From JADLBR01 sp964651705 (GTDB lineage: Bacteria > Verrucomicrobiota > Verrucomicrobiia > JADLBR01): 64,000 nucleotides of DNA. The stretch is taken from NCBI GenBank assembly GCA_964651705.1, contig CAZYWZ010000014.1, positions 1-64,000 on the forward strand. The letters run 5' to 3'. The stretch's first letter is position 1. The number at the start of each line of letters is the position of its first letter. Position numbers and translations under genes: made by a program. The notes below the pieces were generated by a model. The model did not search any database and was not told the DNA's origin. It worked only from the letters and a program-made list of their open reading frames with translations. Positions 1 through 7,234 of the stretch are shown here, piece after piece.

Positions 1-51
1 GATGGGAATCCGCGCCCTACAGGCCGATCCCGTGGCCGATTTTCGAGTCAG
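1..51. repeat. Partial copy of a dispersed hairpin repeat
   Basis: These 51 bases match positions 48183-48233 exactly. They are the right part of a longer element, whose fuller copies lie at 48127-48202 and, inverted, at 59605-59681. The stop codon of the adjoining minus-strand hydrolase gene lies inside this repeat at 48-50, so the repeat may have supplied the present 3' end of that gene. Confidence 0.85.
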
Positions 52-2153
52 CGTTCGTACACGAGCACGCCCACCGATTGCGGTGGCAGGGGATCGCCGG
101 GTTTGAGGGGTCCGGTGACCGTCGCGCCCTCGACGAAGCGGAGCGCGCCTTTGGTTCTTGGATCGACGCGGTGCTCGGTGGCGGTGGGATTCCATGCGAT
201 GATCGCCGATCGCTTGCCCCCGGTGTAGCCCCTGGCGACGATGGGCCCATCCGCCTCGAAGAAGTCTTGGTCCACGAAACGCCCGGTCATGAGCAGCTCC
301 GGCCACCGGTCGCGCAGCGCGATGAGCTTCGCCATGTACGCGCCGTACTGGGGCGCCTGCCGGAGGTCGCCGCGGCAGCGCCAGATCTCCACGTCGAAGC
401 GCCAGCCCTGGAGAAACGTCCAATTCATGCGGCGCACGTGGTCGATCTCGTCACGGATCTCGCGGCTGCTGCACACGATCTCCGGGAACGTGCTCCGGAA
501 AACCTCCGGAACGGACTCGGGGTGGGGCGAGGCGCCGAAGGTTGCCGAATGCACGAAATCGACGTGGCGGCTGAGGCAGTCCGAGACATGCTCCGTGCCG
601 AACGCGCGGCCGGGGTGCCCCGCGATGAGGGCCTTCCGCATCGCCGCGAGATTCGCGCTCTTCCCGGGTCCCTGCGCCAGCGCGGGACCGGCGTGCGGGT
701 GCGACGGGTCAAAACAGAGATAGGGCATGACCCCGCCCATCTGGTCGTAGAAGAGACCGTCCGCACCGAATGACGCCATGCCTTCCCCGATCGCGATGAG
801 TTTCTCCCGCCATTCGGGCGTGGACTGGCACCCGGCGACGAAGGCCCGCGCCCCGAAGTTGCGCAGGTACGTGCCGTCGCCGGCGAATTTGTACGCCTCG
901 CGGTACTCGCTCCCGAGGGAGGTCTTGAGGCAGATGCGTTTCCCGGTCGTCCGGTAGTACTCCGAATCGACGTCGATGAGATGCCCGTTGGCATAGAGCA
1001 TGACCTTGCCGCCGCGGCGCTGGATCTCTGCGATCGCGCCGCGCAGGGCCGCCTCGCCCCCGAGTTCGTCGTCGGCGAGGTATTCCGGATAGTTGTTGTC
1101 ATGCCCGCCGCGAAACCACCCGAACACCAGCAGCGCCGTGATGCCGTAGGGCTTGCCACCCTCGAAGATGTCCACGAGATCCTTGTAGCGAGAGAAGACC
1201 TCGCCGTACTGGTGCTTCATGATGATGCGCTGCCAGCCGTGCATCCGGTCCACCCAGTCCGGCCGCCGCGACTGGCTCCACCACGAAGCGTCGGCCCAGG
1301 CCCGGTAGGCGCGCGCGTCGTCGTGCCAATCGCCCCGATGCAGCCGCAACAGGGACCGCGGCGCGCGCCACTCGCCCTTCCTCAAGAACGGGTACCGCAC
1401 GAAGCCCGCCGAGAGCAGCCCGGTCGCCGTGTCGCGCGCGAGATTCAGGCCCGTCGTCTGGAACGAATCGTCCAGCGAGAGGAGCCCGAGCCCCTTCCCG
1501 CCGCCGTAGACGCCGAACCAGTTCATCGACATCGCGCCGCCGGGGTAGTGCCCGCACGCGAGCACGCGCCGCTGATCGGGCGCCATGTAGGCCGTGTGTT
1601 TCTTCAAGACATAGGCCCCGGGATTCTCGACGCGGCGCCCGAAGCCGTCCGGGAGGATCAGGATGTCCTTCGCGGGGTCGGGCCCGAGGCCACGGAATGG
1701 ACCGACCCACGGGAACCAGAATTCTTCGATCACGAGGTCGGAGCGATTGTCGATGCGCGCCTCGCACGCCACCGCGTCGCCCTCCAGCGCGAAGCGCAGC
1801 TCGATCGACATGTCATGGGCGACGCCGGCGTGGTGCAGTTGGGCATACCTTGCCACCAGGGCGTCGCCGTCGCGGGCCACCGCGGCGGACTGCGCCGCGG
1901 GATCGATGCCCCACTCGTGGCGGTTCCCGACGGCCACCATCATGTCGAATAGGCCGCGGTCGCCCGACAGGGTCGCGGTCTCGCCCGCGAAACCCGCCTC
2001 GAAGCGGCGCCCGTCGGGGGAGAGGGAGAAGGCGATCCGTTCGTTCGAGATCCGCAGATTGTCCGCAGCCGCCGCGCGGACCGCGTCCGGCAGCAGCCAC
2101 ACACAGAAAAGCCCCAAGATCGCCATCGTTCGGATTTCCGTTCGCTTCCTCAT
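48..2153 (-). CDS. Secreted glycoside hydrolase-like protein (DUF6259-like)
   Basis: A 701-residue exported protein resembling the DUF6259 group of putative glycosidases, with a TIM-barrel-like core after a beta-rich N-terminal region. It starts with a typical signal peptide (positive residues, then AILGLFCVWLLPDAVRA). The central motif FGWFRGGHDNNYP and the later DGLFYDQMGG recur in the two paralogues at 18714-20936 and 35991-38174. The reading frame runs upstream to 2459, but I start at 2153 because a signal peptide and an AAAGGA-like ribosome site lie there and the upstream part is repeat-derived. A 41-bp element with a 21-bp direct repeat lies 89 bp upstream. The substrate is unknown. The C-terminus ends within a dispersed repeat and may be slightly altered. 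Confidence 0.8.
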   Translation of the reverse strand: MRKRTEIRTMAILGLFCVWLLPDAVRAAAADNLRISNERIAFSLSPDGRRFEAGFAGETATLSGDRGLFDMMVAVGNRHEWGIDPAAQSAAVARDGDALVARYAQLHHAGVAHDMSIELRFALEGDAVACEARIDNRSDLVIEEFWFPWVGPFRGLGPDPAKDILILPDGFGRRVENPGAYVLKKHTAYMAPDQRRVLACGHYPGGAMSMNWFGVYGGGKGLGLLSLDDSFQTTGLNLARDTATGLLSAGFVRYPFLRKGEWRAPRSLLRLHRGDWHDDARAYRAWADASWWSQSRRPDWVDRMHGWQRIIMKHQYGEVFSRYKDLVDIFEGGKPYGITALLVFGWFRGGHDNNYPEYLADDELGGEAALRGAIAEIQRRGGKVMLYANGHLIDVDSEYYRTTGKRICLKTSLGSEYREAYKFAGDGTYLRNFGARAFVAGCQSTPEWREKLIAIGEGMASFGADGLFYDQMGGVMPYLCFDPSHPHAGPALAQGPGKSANLAAMRKALIAGHPGRAFGTEHVSDCLSRHVDFVHSATFGASPHPESVPEVFRSTFPEIVCSSREIRDEIDHVRRMNWTFLQGWRFDVEIWRCRGDLRQAPQYGAYMAKLIALRDRWPELLMTGRFVDQDFFEADGPIVARGYTGGKRSAIIAWNPTATEHRVDPRTKGALRFVEGATVTGPLKPGDPLPPQSVGVLVYER

Positions 2154-2609
2154 GGGTTCCTTTCCGCCAACCGCCGTGGCCGGGATTCGCGTATCCCGGC
2201 TGTCCCGGATTGCGCAACCACAGTGACGCGCGACCGCAGGGCGGCCAACCGGCAAATTGCGGCAACGCGCTTCGAAATTGCGACAAAGCGATCTGAGGCC
2301 GGAGGGCCGGTCCCGCACGCAGCGCCTTCGGACTGCGGCAGTTCGAGTGCCGCCCTCCAAACGGCCCGGCCCCGCAGAAATCCGCCACTCTCGCATGCCT
2401 CCGGTTTCCGCCACCGAGCCCGCTCGACGCCAGGACTCCACCCGGATCGGTCGGGCCATGCGGTTTCAGATCGGCGATCTGCCATCTGCCATCGAATCGG
2501 CCCACAGGGCCGCCGAACGAAATGCCTGTCGGTGCAGTGGCTGCTCGACCTGGCGAACTCGTTGGACTAATTAGAGGCGCAAGCCAGTTCGCCGAAAGCG
2601 AATCGCAAG
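2154..2609. other. Intergenic region with regulatory-type and decayed repeats
   Basis: No convincing gene is seen here. The minus-strand frame is open but has repeat-like composition. The region carries the 41-bp element at 2243-2283. Around 2463-2500 it has a motif close to GATCGGCGATCTGCCATC, which recurs near 5551 and resembles the repeats around the four-helix-bundle gene. Confidence 0.6.
2243..2283 (-). promoter_or_regulatory. Candidate AraC-type operator, copy 1
   Basis: Read on the minus strand, this is a 41-bp element in which CGCAATTT occurs twice with a period of exactly 21 bp. It ends in GCCGGTTGGCC. Gap-free copies occur at 8740-8780 and 41769-41809, each upstream of a carbohydrate gene and in the same orientation. 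Here it is 89 bp upstream of the hydrolase start. Direct half-sites two helical turns apart are typical of AraC-family operators. The function is inferred. Confidence 0.5.
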
Positions 2610-3453
2610 ATGAACTCGGAAGCGGTCAGTGATCGATCATCCAAAGACAAGTCCCGCCGAGACCGGTGGCCCATCGGTTTGGCGGCGCTCGCCGCATTGC
2701 TGGTGTTGTGGAGATTGACTGAAGTCACGCATCTCGAGAAACGCCGCAACGACGGACGGTGCGTCGCCGCGATGGCGGCACTTGCGGCGCTTTCTCTCGA
2801 GGCATCCTTCCCGCAGGCGCGCGGTGAAAACTCCGTTCCCGTTGCCGGGACGAGACTGGCGCAACCCCCAGACGGGGCGGACAAGATTCTCTCCCACCCC
2901 CAATTCGAATGGGAGGGCGTCGACATGATGCCGGAGCGCGTTCCCGAGTGGCACATTCAGATTGCTCGCGACGACGCCTTCCAGGACCTCCTCCGGGCTC
3001 AGAAACGACACCGGTTCTGATCCGATTTGCTCCCGGGAGCTATTTCCTGGAAAGGAAAGGCGATTTCCTGGCGGAGTTTCGCGGGGTCCGCGATGTCGGC
3101 CGGCTTTCGCCGGGCGAGAACCTGGCCGAAAACACCAAGAGGGGCAGGTCGCCACCGACGTCTTGATCCGGAACAACCGGGTCAAGAACTGTGGCCGGAG
3201 CAGTGTGAATCTGACAAGTATGGCGTCAGGTGGAATCCGTTGCGTCGCCTTTCTGGAGAATGAAATCGTGGATCCCGCCGAAGTTGGCGTGACGATCCGA
3301 AACGCAGATCACGTCTTGATTCGCGGAACGGAATTCCAAGTGGATGGGCCACGGCACCAGTTCACGCCATTCTCGATCGAGGATTCGGTGCGGGTTGCAA
3401 CCCGGCAGGATGATCTCAGGCATGATGGAACCGACTTTGGATCGGAGCGCTGA
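2610..3453 (+). pseudogene. Decayed exported lyase / beta-helix gene remnants
   Basis: Fragments in three plus-strand frames look like pieces of secreted carbohydrate-active proteins. At 2610-3020 there is a 136-residue N-terminal piece with a hydrophobic segment and FEWEGVDMMPERVPEWHIQI, which resembles the Ig-like N-terminal domain of heparinase-type lyases. Another frame contains PVLIRFAPGSYFLE near 3020-3060. A third (about 3160-3350) contains NNRVKNCGRSSVNL and repeated turns like those of a right-handed parallel beta-helix. The frames do not join without frameshifts, so this is best read as one or two genes broken by deletions. It lies beside insertion-sequence debris. Confidence 0.55.
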
Positions 3454-3622
3454 GAAACCGACGAAAATCCTCATCCCGACTGGCGGCGACAACGGCAGCC
3501 TCGCGGCGGTGGTGGAGGCCCACCGCGATTGCGGCGGGCGGCCCCCGGCCACCGTCTACGCCGATGCCGGATACATCAACGCGCCGGAGCTCGCCCGCCC
3601 GTCGGCCCGGGGCCCCGCCTGA
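3423..3622 (+). pseudogene. Transposase remnant (IS1182/DDE-like)
   Basis: A short open stretch contains PPATVYADAGYINAPEL, which resembles the region around a catalytic aspartate (ADAGY) of IS1182-type DDE transposases. The upstream LIPTGGDNGSLAAVVEAHRD fits the same alignment. Only some 60 residues remain, with no start, end or terminal inverted repeats, so it is an inactive fragment. The rest of the gap to 3753 shows no gene. Confidence 0.4.
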
Positions 3623-3753
3623 CGAGGCCCCAACCGGGCGCGGCCACACCAAAACCGCCCGCTTGGCCACCCCTGGTCCGCGTGCCAGCCAAGACTGCCG
3701 GGTCAGTCGCCAAAAACCAACCGCGCCCGCAAGTTAGCGCCGCCCCCGCGCGC

Positions 3754-5133
3754 TCATCGGCCGCAACCTCGTGCCGCGATCTCCGCGCGAAAGACACTGA
3801 CGAGTTCCTCGACTTCGGCTCGTGTGGCTCCCAGGGCCATGGCTCGCAGCCTTCCCCGACGGAGGCTGCCGGTGTTGTACGGCAGCACGCCTCGGCCGGT
3901 CACCGGATCGAAAAGCAGCCGACCACAACGGCTCCGCAGCGCCGCGAAGCTGCCGAGGCCGGTGCGCAGGTCACCGACAGAAAGAAAAGCCCCCAAGGCG
4001 GGCTGTCCCATCCGTGCCCGGACGGCGTTCAAACGATGCAGCGCGGTCATGGGGTAGGCGGCGCCGTTGGTCCGAGCATTGATCTCGGCCAGGACGTGTT
4101 CGCAGTGTCCCGTCCGCCGGTCGCGATACTCGACGAAGTCGAAGCCCGCGAAACCGGAGGCGCCCGTCCCCTGCAACCAGGCGGCCAGCCGCAACGACGA
4201 GGCGATCATGGCGGGCGCCGTCGTCGCCACCGTGGGATGGAGGTTGCCAAAGTGCGCAAGGCCGCGGTCGAGCCGCTGATCGCTGACGCCGACACAGCGC
4301 GCGCGGCCGAGAGCCGGATCCATGTGCACGAGCACGTTGGGCGAGACCAGCGCTTCCAGCATGACCTCGACCAAGTAGACGGTGTTGTCGGTCCGCTCGG
4401 CGATTTGGCGCACGGCCGTTTCGATGCGGTCAGGCTCGTTCTCCACCACGAACGTGGCCGAGCCGGCCGCGCCGCGACTGCCGCGCACGATGGCCCGACC
4501 CGTCGGCCCGAGTTGGCGATGCAGGGCATTGCGCAGGGACGCCGTTTCGCGCCGGTCGGACAACTCGACGATCTCGCCGGGAGCCACCGGCACCCCGAGT
4601 TCGACGGCTTTGGTGCGCGCCAGATGTTTGAGGTTCGCCAGGTCGAGTCGATCCGGGTCGGCCCCCAGCACGGGAACCGGCCGGCCGAGCGTCGCGGCCA
4701 ACGTGGCGGCGAGGTGCAGCTCGTTGGCGGACACCATGAAGGGATCCAGCACGACCTGGCGCGCCTGCATGACCAGAGCCCGGATCTCCGCCAAGGCTTC
4801 CCTGTCCCGCGCCAGCGCCTCGGGCAGTGGGCCCTCCATCCCGGCCACCACGATGCGCCCGGCCCGTGGTCCGAGACCGAGACTGGCCAGAAACTCGAGA
4901 TACGCGGGTTCGACCGGCCGATCGAGGCACACGACATCGGTGGGCCGGGCCAACAGCAGCGCGCGGTCGACGCCGAAGTCCAGCTCCGCTTCCTTCTCAG
5001 CGCACCCAGGCAACTGGCCCAAGGAGGCCGTGCTGTGCACGAAGACGTGAACCACGTCCGGGCCGGCCTCGGCATCCGAGCTCGAGGCGCTCCCCCGGCC
5101 GTCGACGAACGGAGCACGAGGGCGTGGCGTCAT
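3754..5133 (-). CDS. ATP-grasp ligase, PGM1-like (pre-ATP-grasp + ATP-grasp)
   Basis: A 459-residue protein with the layout of PGM1-type peptide ligases. An N-terminal pre-ATP-grasp domain (about 25-165) includes LDPFMVSANELHLA. A lysine-containing hinge (KHLARTKAVELGVPVAPG, about 169-186) follows, and then an ATP-grasp core whose VEVMLEA (about 255-261), GFDFVEY (about 330-336) and LAEINARTNG (about 348-357) supply the acidic and Asn/Arg residues expected to hold Mg-ATP. PGM1 joins a modified amino acid to a ribosomal peptide in pheganomycin synthesis. The substrate here is unknown. The ATG at 5133 overlaps the stop of an upstream small ORF by 4 bp (ATGA), which fixes the start and suggests translational coupling. 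Assignment to the general ATP-grasp fold is safer than to PGM1 itself. Confidence 0.65.
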   Translation of the reverse strand: MTPRPRAPFVDGRGSASSSDAEAGPDVVHVFVHSTASLGQLPGCAEKEAELDFGVDRALLLARPTDVVCLDRPVEPAYLEFLASLGLGPRAGRIVVAGMEGPLPEALARDREALAEIRALVMQARQVVLDPFMVSANELHLAATLAATLGRPVPVLGADPDRLDLANLKHLARTKAVELGVPVAPGEIVELSDRRETASLRNALHRQLGPTGRAIVRGSRGAAGSATFVVENEPDRIETAVRQIAERTDNTVYLVEVMLEALVSPNVLVHMDPALGRARCVGVSDQRLDRGLAHFGNLHPTVATTAPAMIASSLRLAAWLQGTGASGFAGFDFVEYRDRRTGHCEHVLAEINARTNGAAYPMTALHRLNAVRARMGQPALGAFLSVGDLRTGLGSFAALRSRCGRLLFDPVTGRGVLPYNTGSLRRGRLRAMALGATRAEVEELVSVFRAEIAARGCGR

Positions 5134-5378
5134 CGCACCGTGGACCAATCCATCCCATCGTAGATGGGAGTCACCCGCGATCGTGAAAGCCGGGTTTTTT
5201 CGCTCGGATCGTCCGGGAGCTCCGCCGCCAGATCGACATCGCAACGGGCACCGCGACCGAGGCGGTCCGACAGTCGGTCCCGCAGTTGGGCAAGCTCGCC
5301 GGCCGACGAGGCCGCCAGCGGAACCACACGGATGAGGATCTTCTCCATGCTCCCCTGCAGCAGCCGATACTCGCCCAT
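5130..5378 (-). CDS. Small protein coupled to the ATP-grasp ligase
   Basis: An 82-residue protein (72 residues if the ATG at 5348 is used) whose stop overlaps the ligase start by 4 bp (ATGA). Both candidate starts have a purine-rich stretch just upstream (AAGGTGG and AGGGGAG) with short spacing. It begins with a possible beta strand (MEKILIRVVPLAA), continues with a charged helix-like segment and ends in a polar tail closing IYDGMDWSTVR. I do not recognise the family. The tight coupling suggests a partner, carrier or substrate peptide for the ligase, but no leader/core pattern is evident. The reading frame extends upstream to 5579 through repeat-like sequence, which I left out. Confidence 0.5.
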   Translation of the reverse strand: MGEYRLLQGSMEKILIRVVPLAASSAGELAQLRDRLSDRLGRGARCDVDLAAELPDDPSEKTRLSRSRVTPIYDGMDWSTVR

Positions 5379-5582
5379 CCACCTTGAGCGTCCCGCCGCG
5401 CCCTGACAAGCCGTCTTTCCCGCCCAAGATTTTCCTGCCGGTGTGCCGTTAGATGGCACACCCCGGTGCCCATGATCCGGGGGCGTGTGGATCGATTTCC
5501 GAGTGCCGATGGAAGACTGCCGATTTGGGATCGGGGTGCCCGGCACCAGAATCGGCGATCTGCCATCGTCCATCGGCAATGG
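5379..5582. other. Intergenic repeats upstream of the ligase pair
   Basis: No gene is evident. A hairpin at 5440-5462 has a perfect 8-bp stem (GGTGTGCC with its complement) and a 7-nt loop. Near 5545-5578 lies the motif AATCGGCGATCTGCCATCG, shared with about 2468. It resembles the direct and inverted repeats that surround four-helix-bundle genes. Confidence 0.5.
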
Positions 5583-5675
5583 TGTGGCCCGGTGATCCCG
5601 GATGCGGTCAACCGGTTCCTGGCGTGCGGGGATCTGGCCTTCGGCTTCGCCCGGATCCGTTGCGATGACTGCGGC
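5583..5675 (+). pseudogene. IS91-type transposase, N-terminal fragment
   Basis: The translation contains PDAVNRFLACGDLAFGFARI followed by RCDDCG. This matches the start of the zinc-binding region in IS91-family transposases. The gene stops abruptly at the left boundary of the four-helix-bundle unit and resumes in the same frame near 6108. The middle of the transposase is missing. Confidence 0.6.
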
Positions 5676-5688
5676 ACTCTTGATTTCA

Positions 5689-6105
5689 GATTGCCGACGG
5701 CCGATGGAAGATTGAACATCAGCAGATGGATAGGGATGCGCTGGAGGATAGGACGAAGGCGTTTGCGCTGCGGGTCATGCGGCTGGTGGATCATTTGCCC
5801 AAATCTGTGAAGGGCCGTTGCATCGCGGATCAGTTGATGCGCTCGGCGACATCGGTGGCGGCAAACTATCGTGCGGCGTGCCGGGCGCGATCCAAGGCGG
5901 AGTTTGTCTCGAAACTCTCAACGGTGGTGGAGGAGTCGGACGAATCGATGCTGTGGATCGAGTTGATTATCGAGGGCGGTCTGGTCGCGGCGTCGAGGAT
6001 CGAAGGTCTGCTTCGCGAGGCGAACGAAATCACCGCGATCATGGTGGCCAGCCGCAAGACCGCGTCCGGCTGATTCGGCAATCTACAGTCGGCCATCGGA
6101 AATCT
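5689..6105. repeat. Imperfect inverted repeats bracketing the four-helix-bundle gene
   Basis: The left arm (about 5689-5714, beginning GATTGCCGACGGCCGATGG) and the right arm (about 6077-6105) are imperfect reverse complements of each other. The reverse complement of the right arm reads GATTTCCGATGGCCGACTG. They enclose the gene at 5726-6073 and separate two pieces of an IS91 relic. Comparable repeats bracket four-helix-bundle genes and rRNA intervening sequences in other bacteria. Confidence 0.5.
5726..6073 (+). CDS. Four helix bundle protein (S23 / IVS-encoded family)
   Basis: A 115-residue all-helical protein of the four-helix-bundle family first described from intervening sequences in 23S rRNA genes. 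Hallmarks visible are an initial AFALRVMRLVDHLPKS, the central RSATSVAANYRAACRARSKA, then EFVSKLSTVVEESDE and a final helix ending in a short basic tail. The length is normal for the family. Its biochemical role is not established. It lies inside an IS91-type transposase relic and is bracketed by imperfect inverted repeats, so it looks inserted as a unit. There is no operon partner. Confidence 0.85.
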   Translation: MDRDALEDRTKAFALRVMRLVDHLPKSVKGRCIADQLMRSATSVAANYRAACRARSKAEFVSKLSTVVEESDESMLWIELIIEGGLVAASRIEGLLREANEITAIMVASRKTASG

Positions 6106-6107
6106 TC

Positions 6108-6467
6108 GGCCCCGGCGGGGAATTCCGCCCGCTGCCGCAGGCGCCCTTGCGCCCGCTGGAGGAGATGTTCCGCGCCCGGGTCATCGGGTTTCTGCTCGGA
6201 CGCGGCCTCCTGGCCGAAGAGCGCGCCCGGATGTTGCTCGGCTGGCGGCATTCTGGGTTTTCGGTCCACCGCGGCCGAGTGGTCGCGGCAGTGGACCGCG
6301 ACGGGTTGGAGAAGCTGGCCCGCTACATCCTCCGAAACCCGTTCTCCGTCGCCAAGATGCGGCTCACCGGCCCGGACGGCACGGTCTTCTACCACTCCCG
6401 GATGAACCCCAAGGCGCGGGCCAACTTCGTCGCCTTCAAGCCACGGTCGCCAGATGGTGTTTCTTGA
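6108..6467 (+). pseudogene. IS91-type transposase, C-terminal fragment
   Basis: The translation contains WRHSGFSVHRGRVV, LARYILRNPFSVAKM and YHSRMNPKARANF, the characteristic Y2-transposase core region of IS91-like elements. About 115 residues remain. It is in the same frame as the N-terminal piece at 5583-5675, but the intervening several hundred residues are gone and the C-terminus is cut. The end overlaps the 3' end of the convergent antitoxin-like gene. Confidence 0.7.
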
Positions 6468-6702
6468 GCGCCGCTACGAGAGCCGCCGTTTCGTTTCCGG
6501 TCAATGGTGTCTGCCGCCGAATCTTGGCCTGGAGGGTTTGCACGTTGATGCCCGCCTCGCGGGCCAACGCGGACAGGTTGAGAATGGCCGAGAGTTCGCT
6601 CAGGCGCCGGATGTTCAACACGATGCGCGTCTCGAAGGCATCCAACACCTCGTCGCCGGCATCGAACCGTTCCTCCAACGAATCACGCTTGGTTTTGCTC
6701 AT
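6436..6702 (-). CDS. Putative antitoxin partner of BrnT-like toxin
   Basis: An 88-residue protein starting with a charged segment (KTKRDSLEERFDAGDEVLDAF). It contains LSALAREAGINVQTLQAKIR, a plausible helix-turn-helix. Its start overlaps the 3' end of the toxin-like gene by 20 bp, the usual toxin-first order of brnTA. It does not look like the common BrnA antitoxin, so the role comes from position and from the DNA-binding-like helix pair. Autoregulation of the pair would be expected, as in BrnTA. Confidence 0.6.
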   Translation of the reverse strand: MSKTKRDSLEERFDAGDEVLDAFETRIVLNIRRLSELSAILNLSALAREAGINVQTLQAKIRRQTPLTGNETAALVAALKKHHLATVA

Positions 6703-6970
6703 ACAGTCGCCTTCCGCTTTCCCGGGAACGTCGAACGCTGATCAGCCGGACGGCTTCTCCCCGTTCGGTGAAGATCGCCGTCCAGTGTTTTCCGCCAATC
6801 TGTCCGATCGCCAGGAACCGCTTCTCGTCGGGGAATCGTGAAGGCAACACAATCAGTCCGGAATCCTGCCAGAGCCTCCGGGCCTCCGTGAAACCGATCC
6901 CGTGCTTGGACCGGTTTGCCGCATCCTTGCCGCGATCCCACACGAATCCCACGACCGAAGAACCATGCAT
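6683..6970 (-). CDS. BrnT-family ribonuclease toxin
   Basis: A 95-residue protein of the BrnT family of RelE-fold ribonuclease toxins, near the usual length. Visible features are the opening FVWDRGKDAANRSKHGIGF, which corresponds to the conserved 'W(D)..K...N..KHG..F' motif, then ERFPDEKRF-like residues and IFTERGEAVRLISVRRS near the end. The final strand and the R-R/E-R arrangement match the family. The ATG at 6970 follows an AT-rich stretch (AAAAATATATGC on the plus strand), a likely promoter. The partner gene overlaps its 3' end. Confidence 0.8.
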   Translation of the reverse strand: MHGSSVVGFVWDRGKDAANRSKHGIGFTEARRLWQDSGLIVLPSRFPDEKRFLAIGQIGGKHWTAIFTERGEAVRLISVRRSRESGRRLYEQNQA

Positions 6971-7019
6971 AAAAATATATGCACGTCAAGCGGCGACGTA
7001 AAATGGGTCAATCGTGGGA

Positions 7020-7122
7020 TGGACGCGGGCGCCGACGTCCTCGCGCCACAAGCATGCTGGGCGCCTGGGCCGACCCGGCCCGCGAGGCCGCGGGCCCTCC
7101 CAAATATGGGTTAACTCAGCGC
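7020..7122. repeat. Dispersed repeat, about 100 bp (copy 1)
   Basis: This is similar along its length to 44121-44224. Both contain the hairpin GGCCCGCG / CGCGGGCC with an AGGC loop (here 7078-7097) and end with CTCAGCGCC or CTTAGCGCC after a TTAA. It lies downstream of no obvious gene and upstream of the toxin pair. It is probably a palindromic intergenic element. Confidence 0.7.
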
Positions 7123-7167
7123 CGTTCATGCGTGACCCCATCGGTGACTGCATGCCGCTTGTGGCGG

Positions 7168-7215
7168 GGCGGCTGGGTCAGCCGCCGGGGTGACGGCCTC
7201 GCGGAGACGGCCTAC
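7168..7215. repeat. Hairpin repeat block with GTAG foot
   Basis: GGCGGCTG and CAGCCGCC form an 8-bp stem around GGT at 7168-7186. The block ends in CTAC (7212-7215), so it begins with GTAG on the minus strand. The same GGCGGCTG stem occurs at 39547-39565. It lies just past the 3' end of the glycosidase at 7235-8695. Confidence 0.7.
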
Positions 7216-7234
7216 ATAACCGGATCAAGACCAC

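Noticed and set aside
48..2459. The 803-residue form of the first hydrolase
   Set aside because: The extra 102 residues read through the candidate operator and repeat sequence. The signal peptide and ribosome site lie at 2153.
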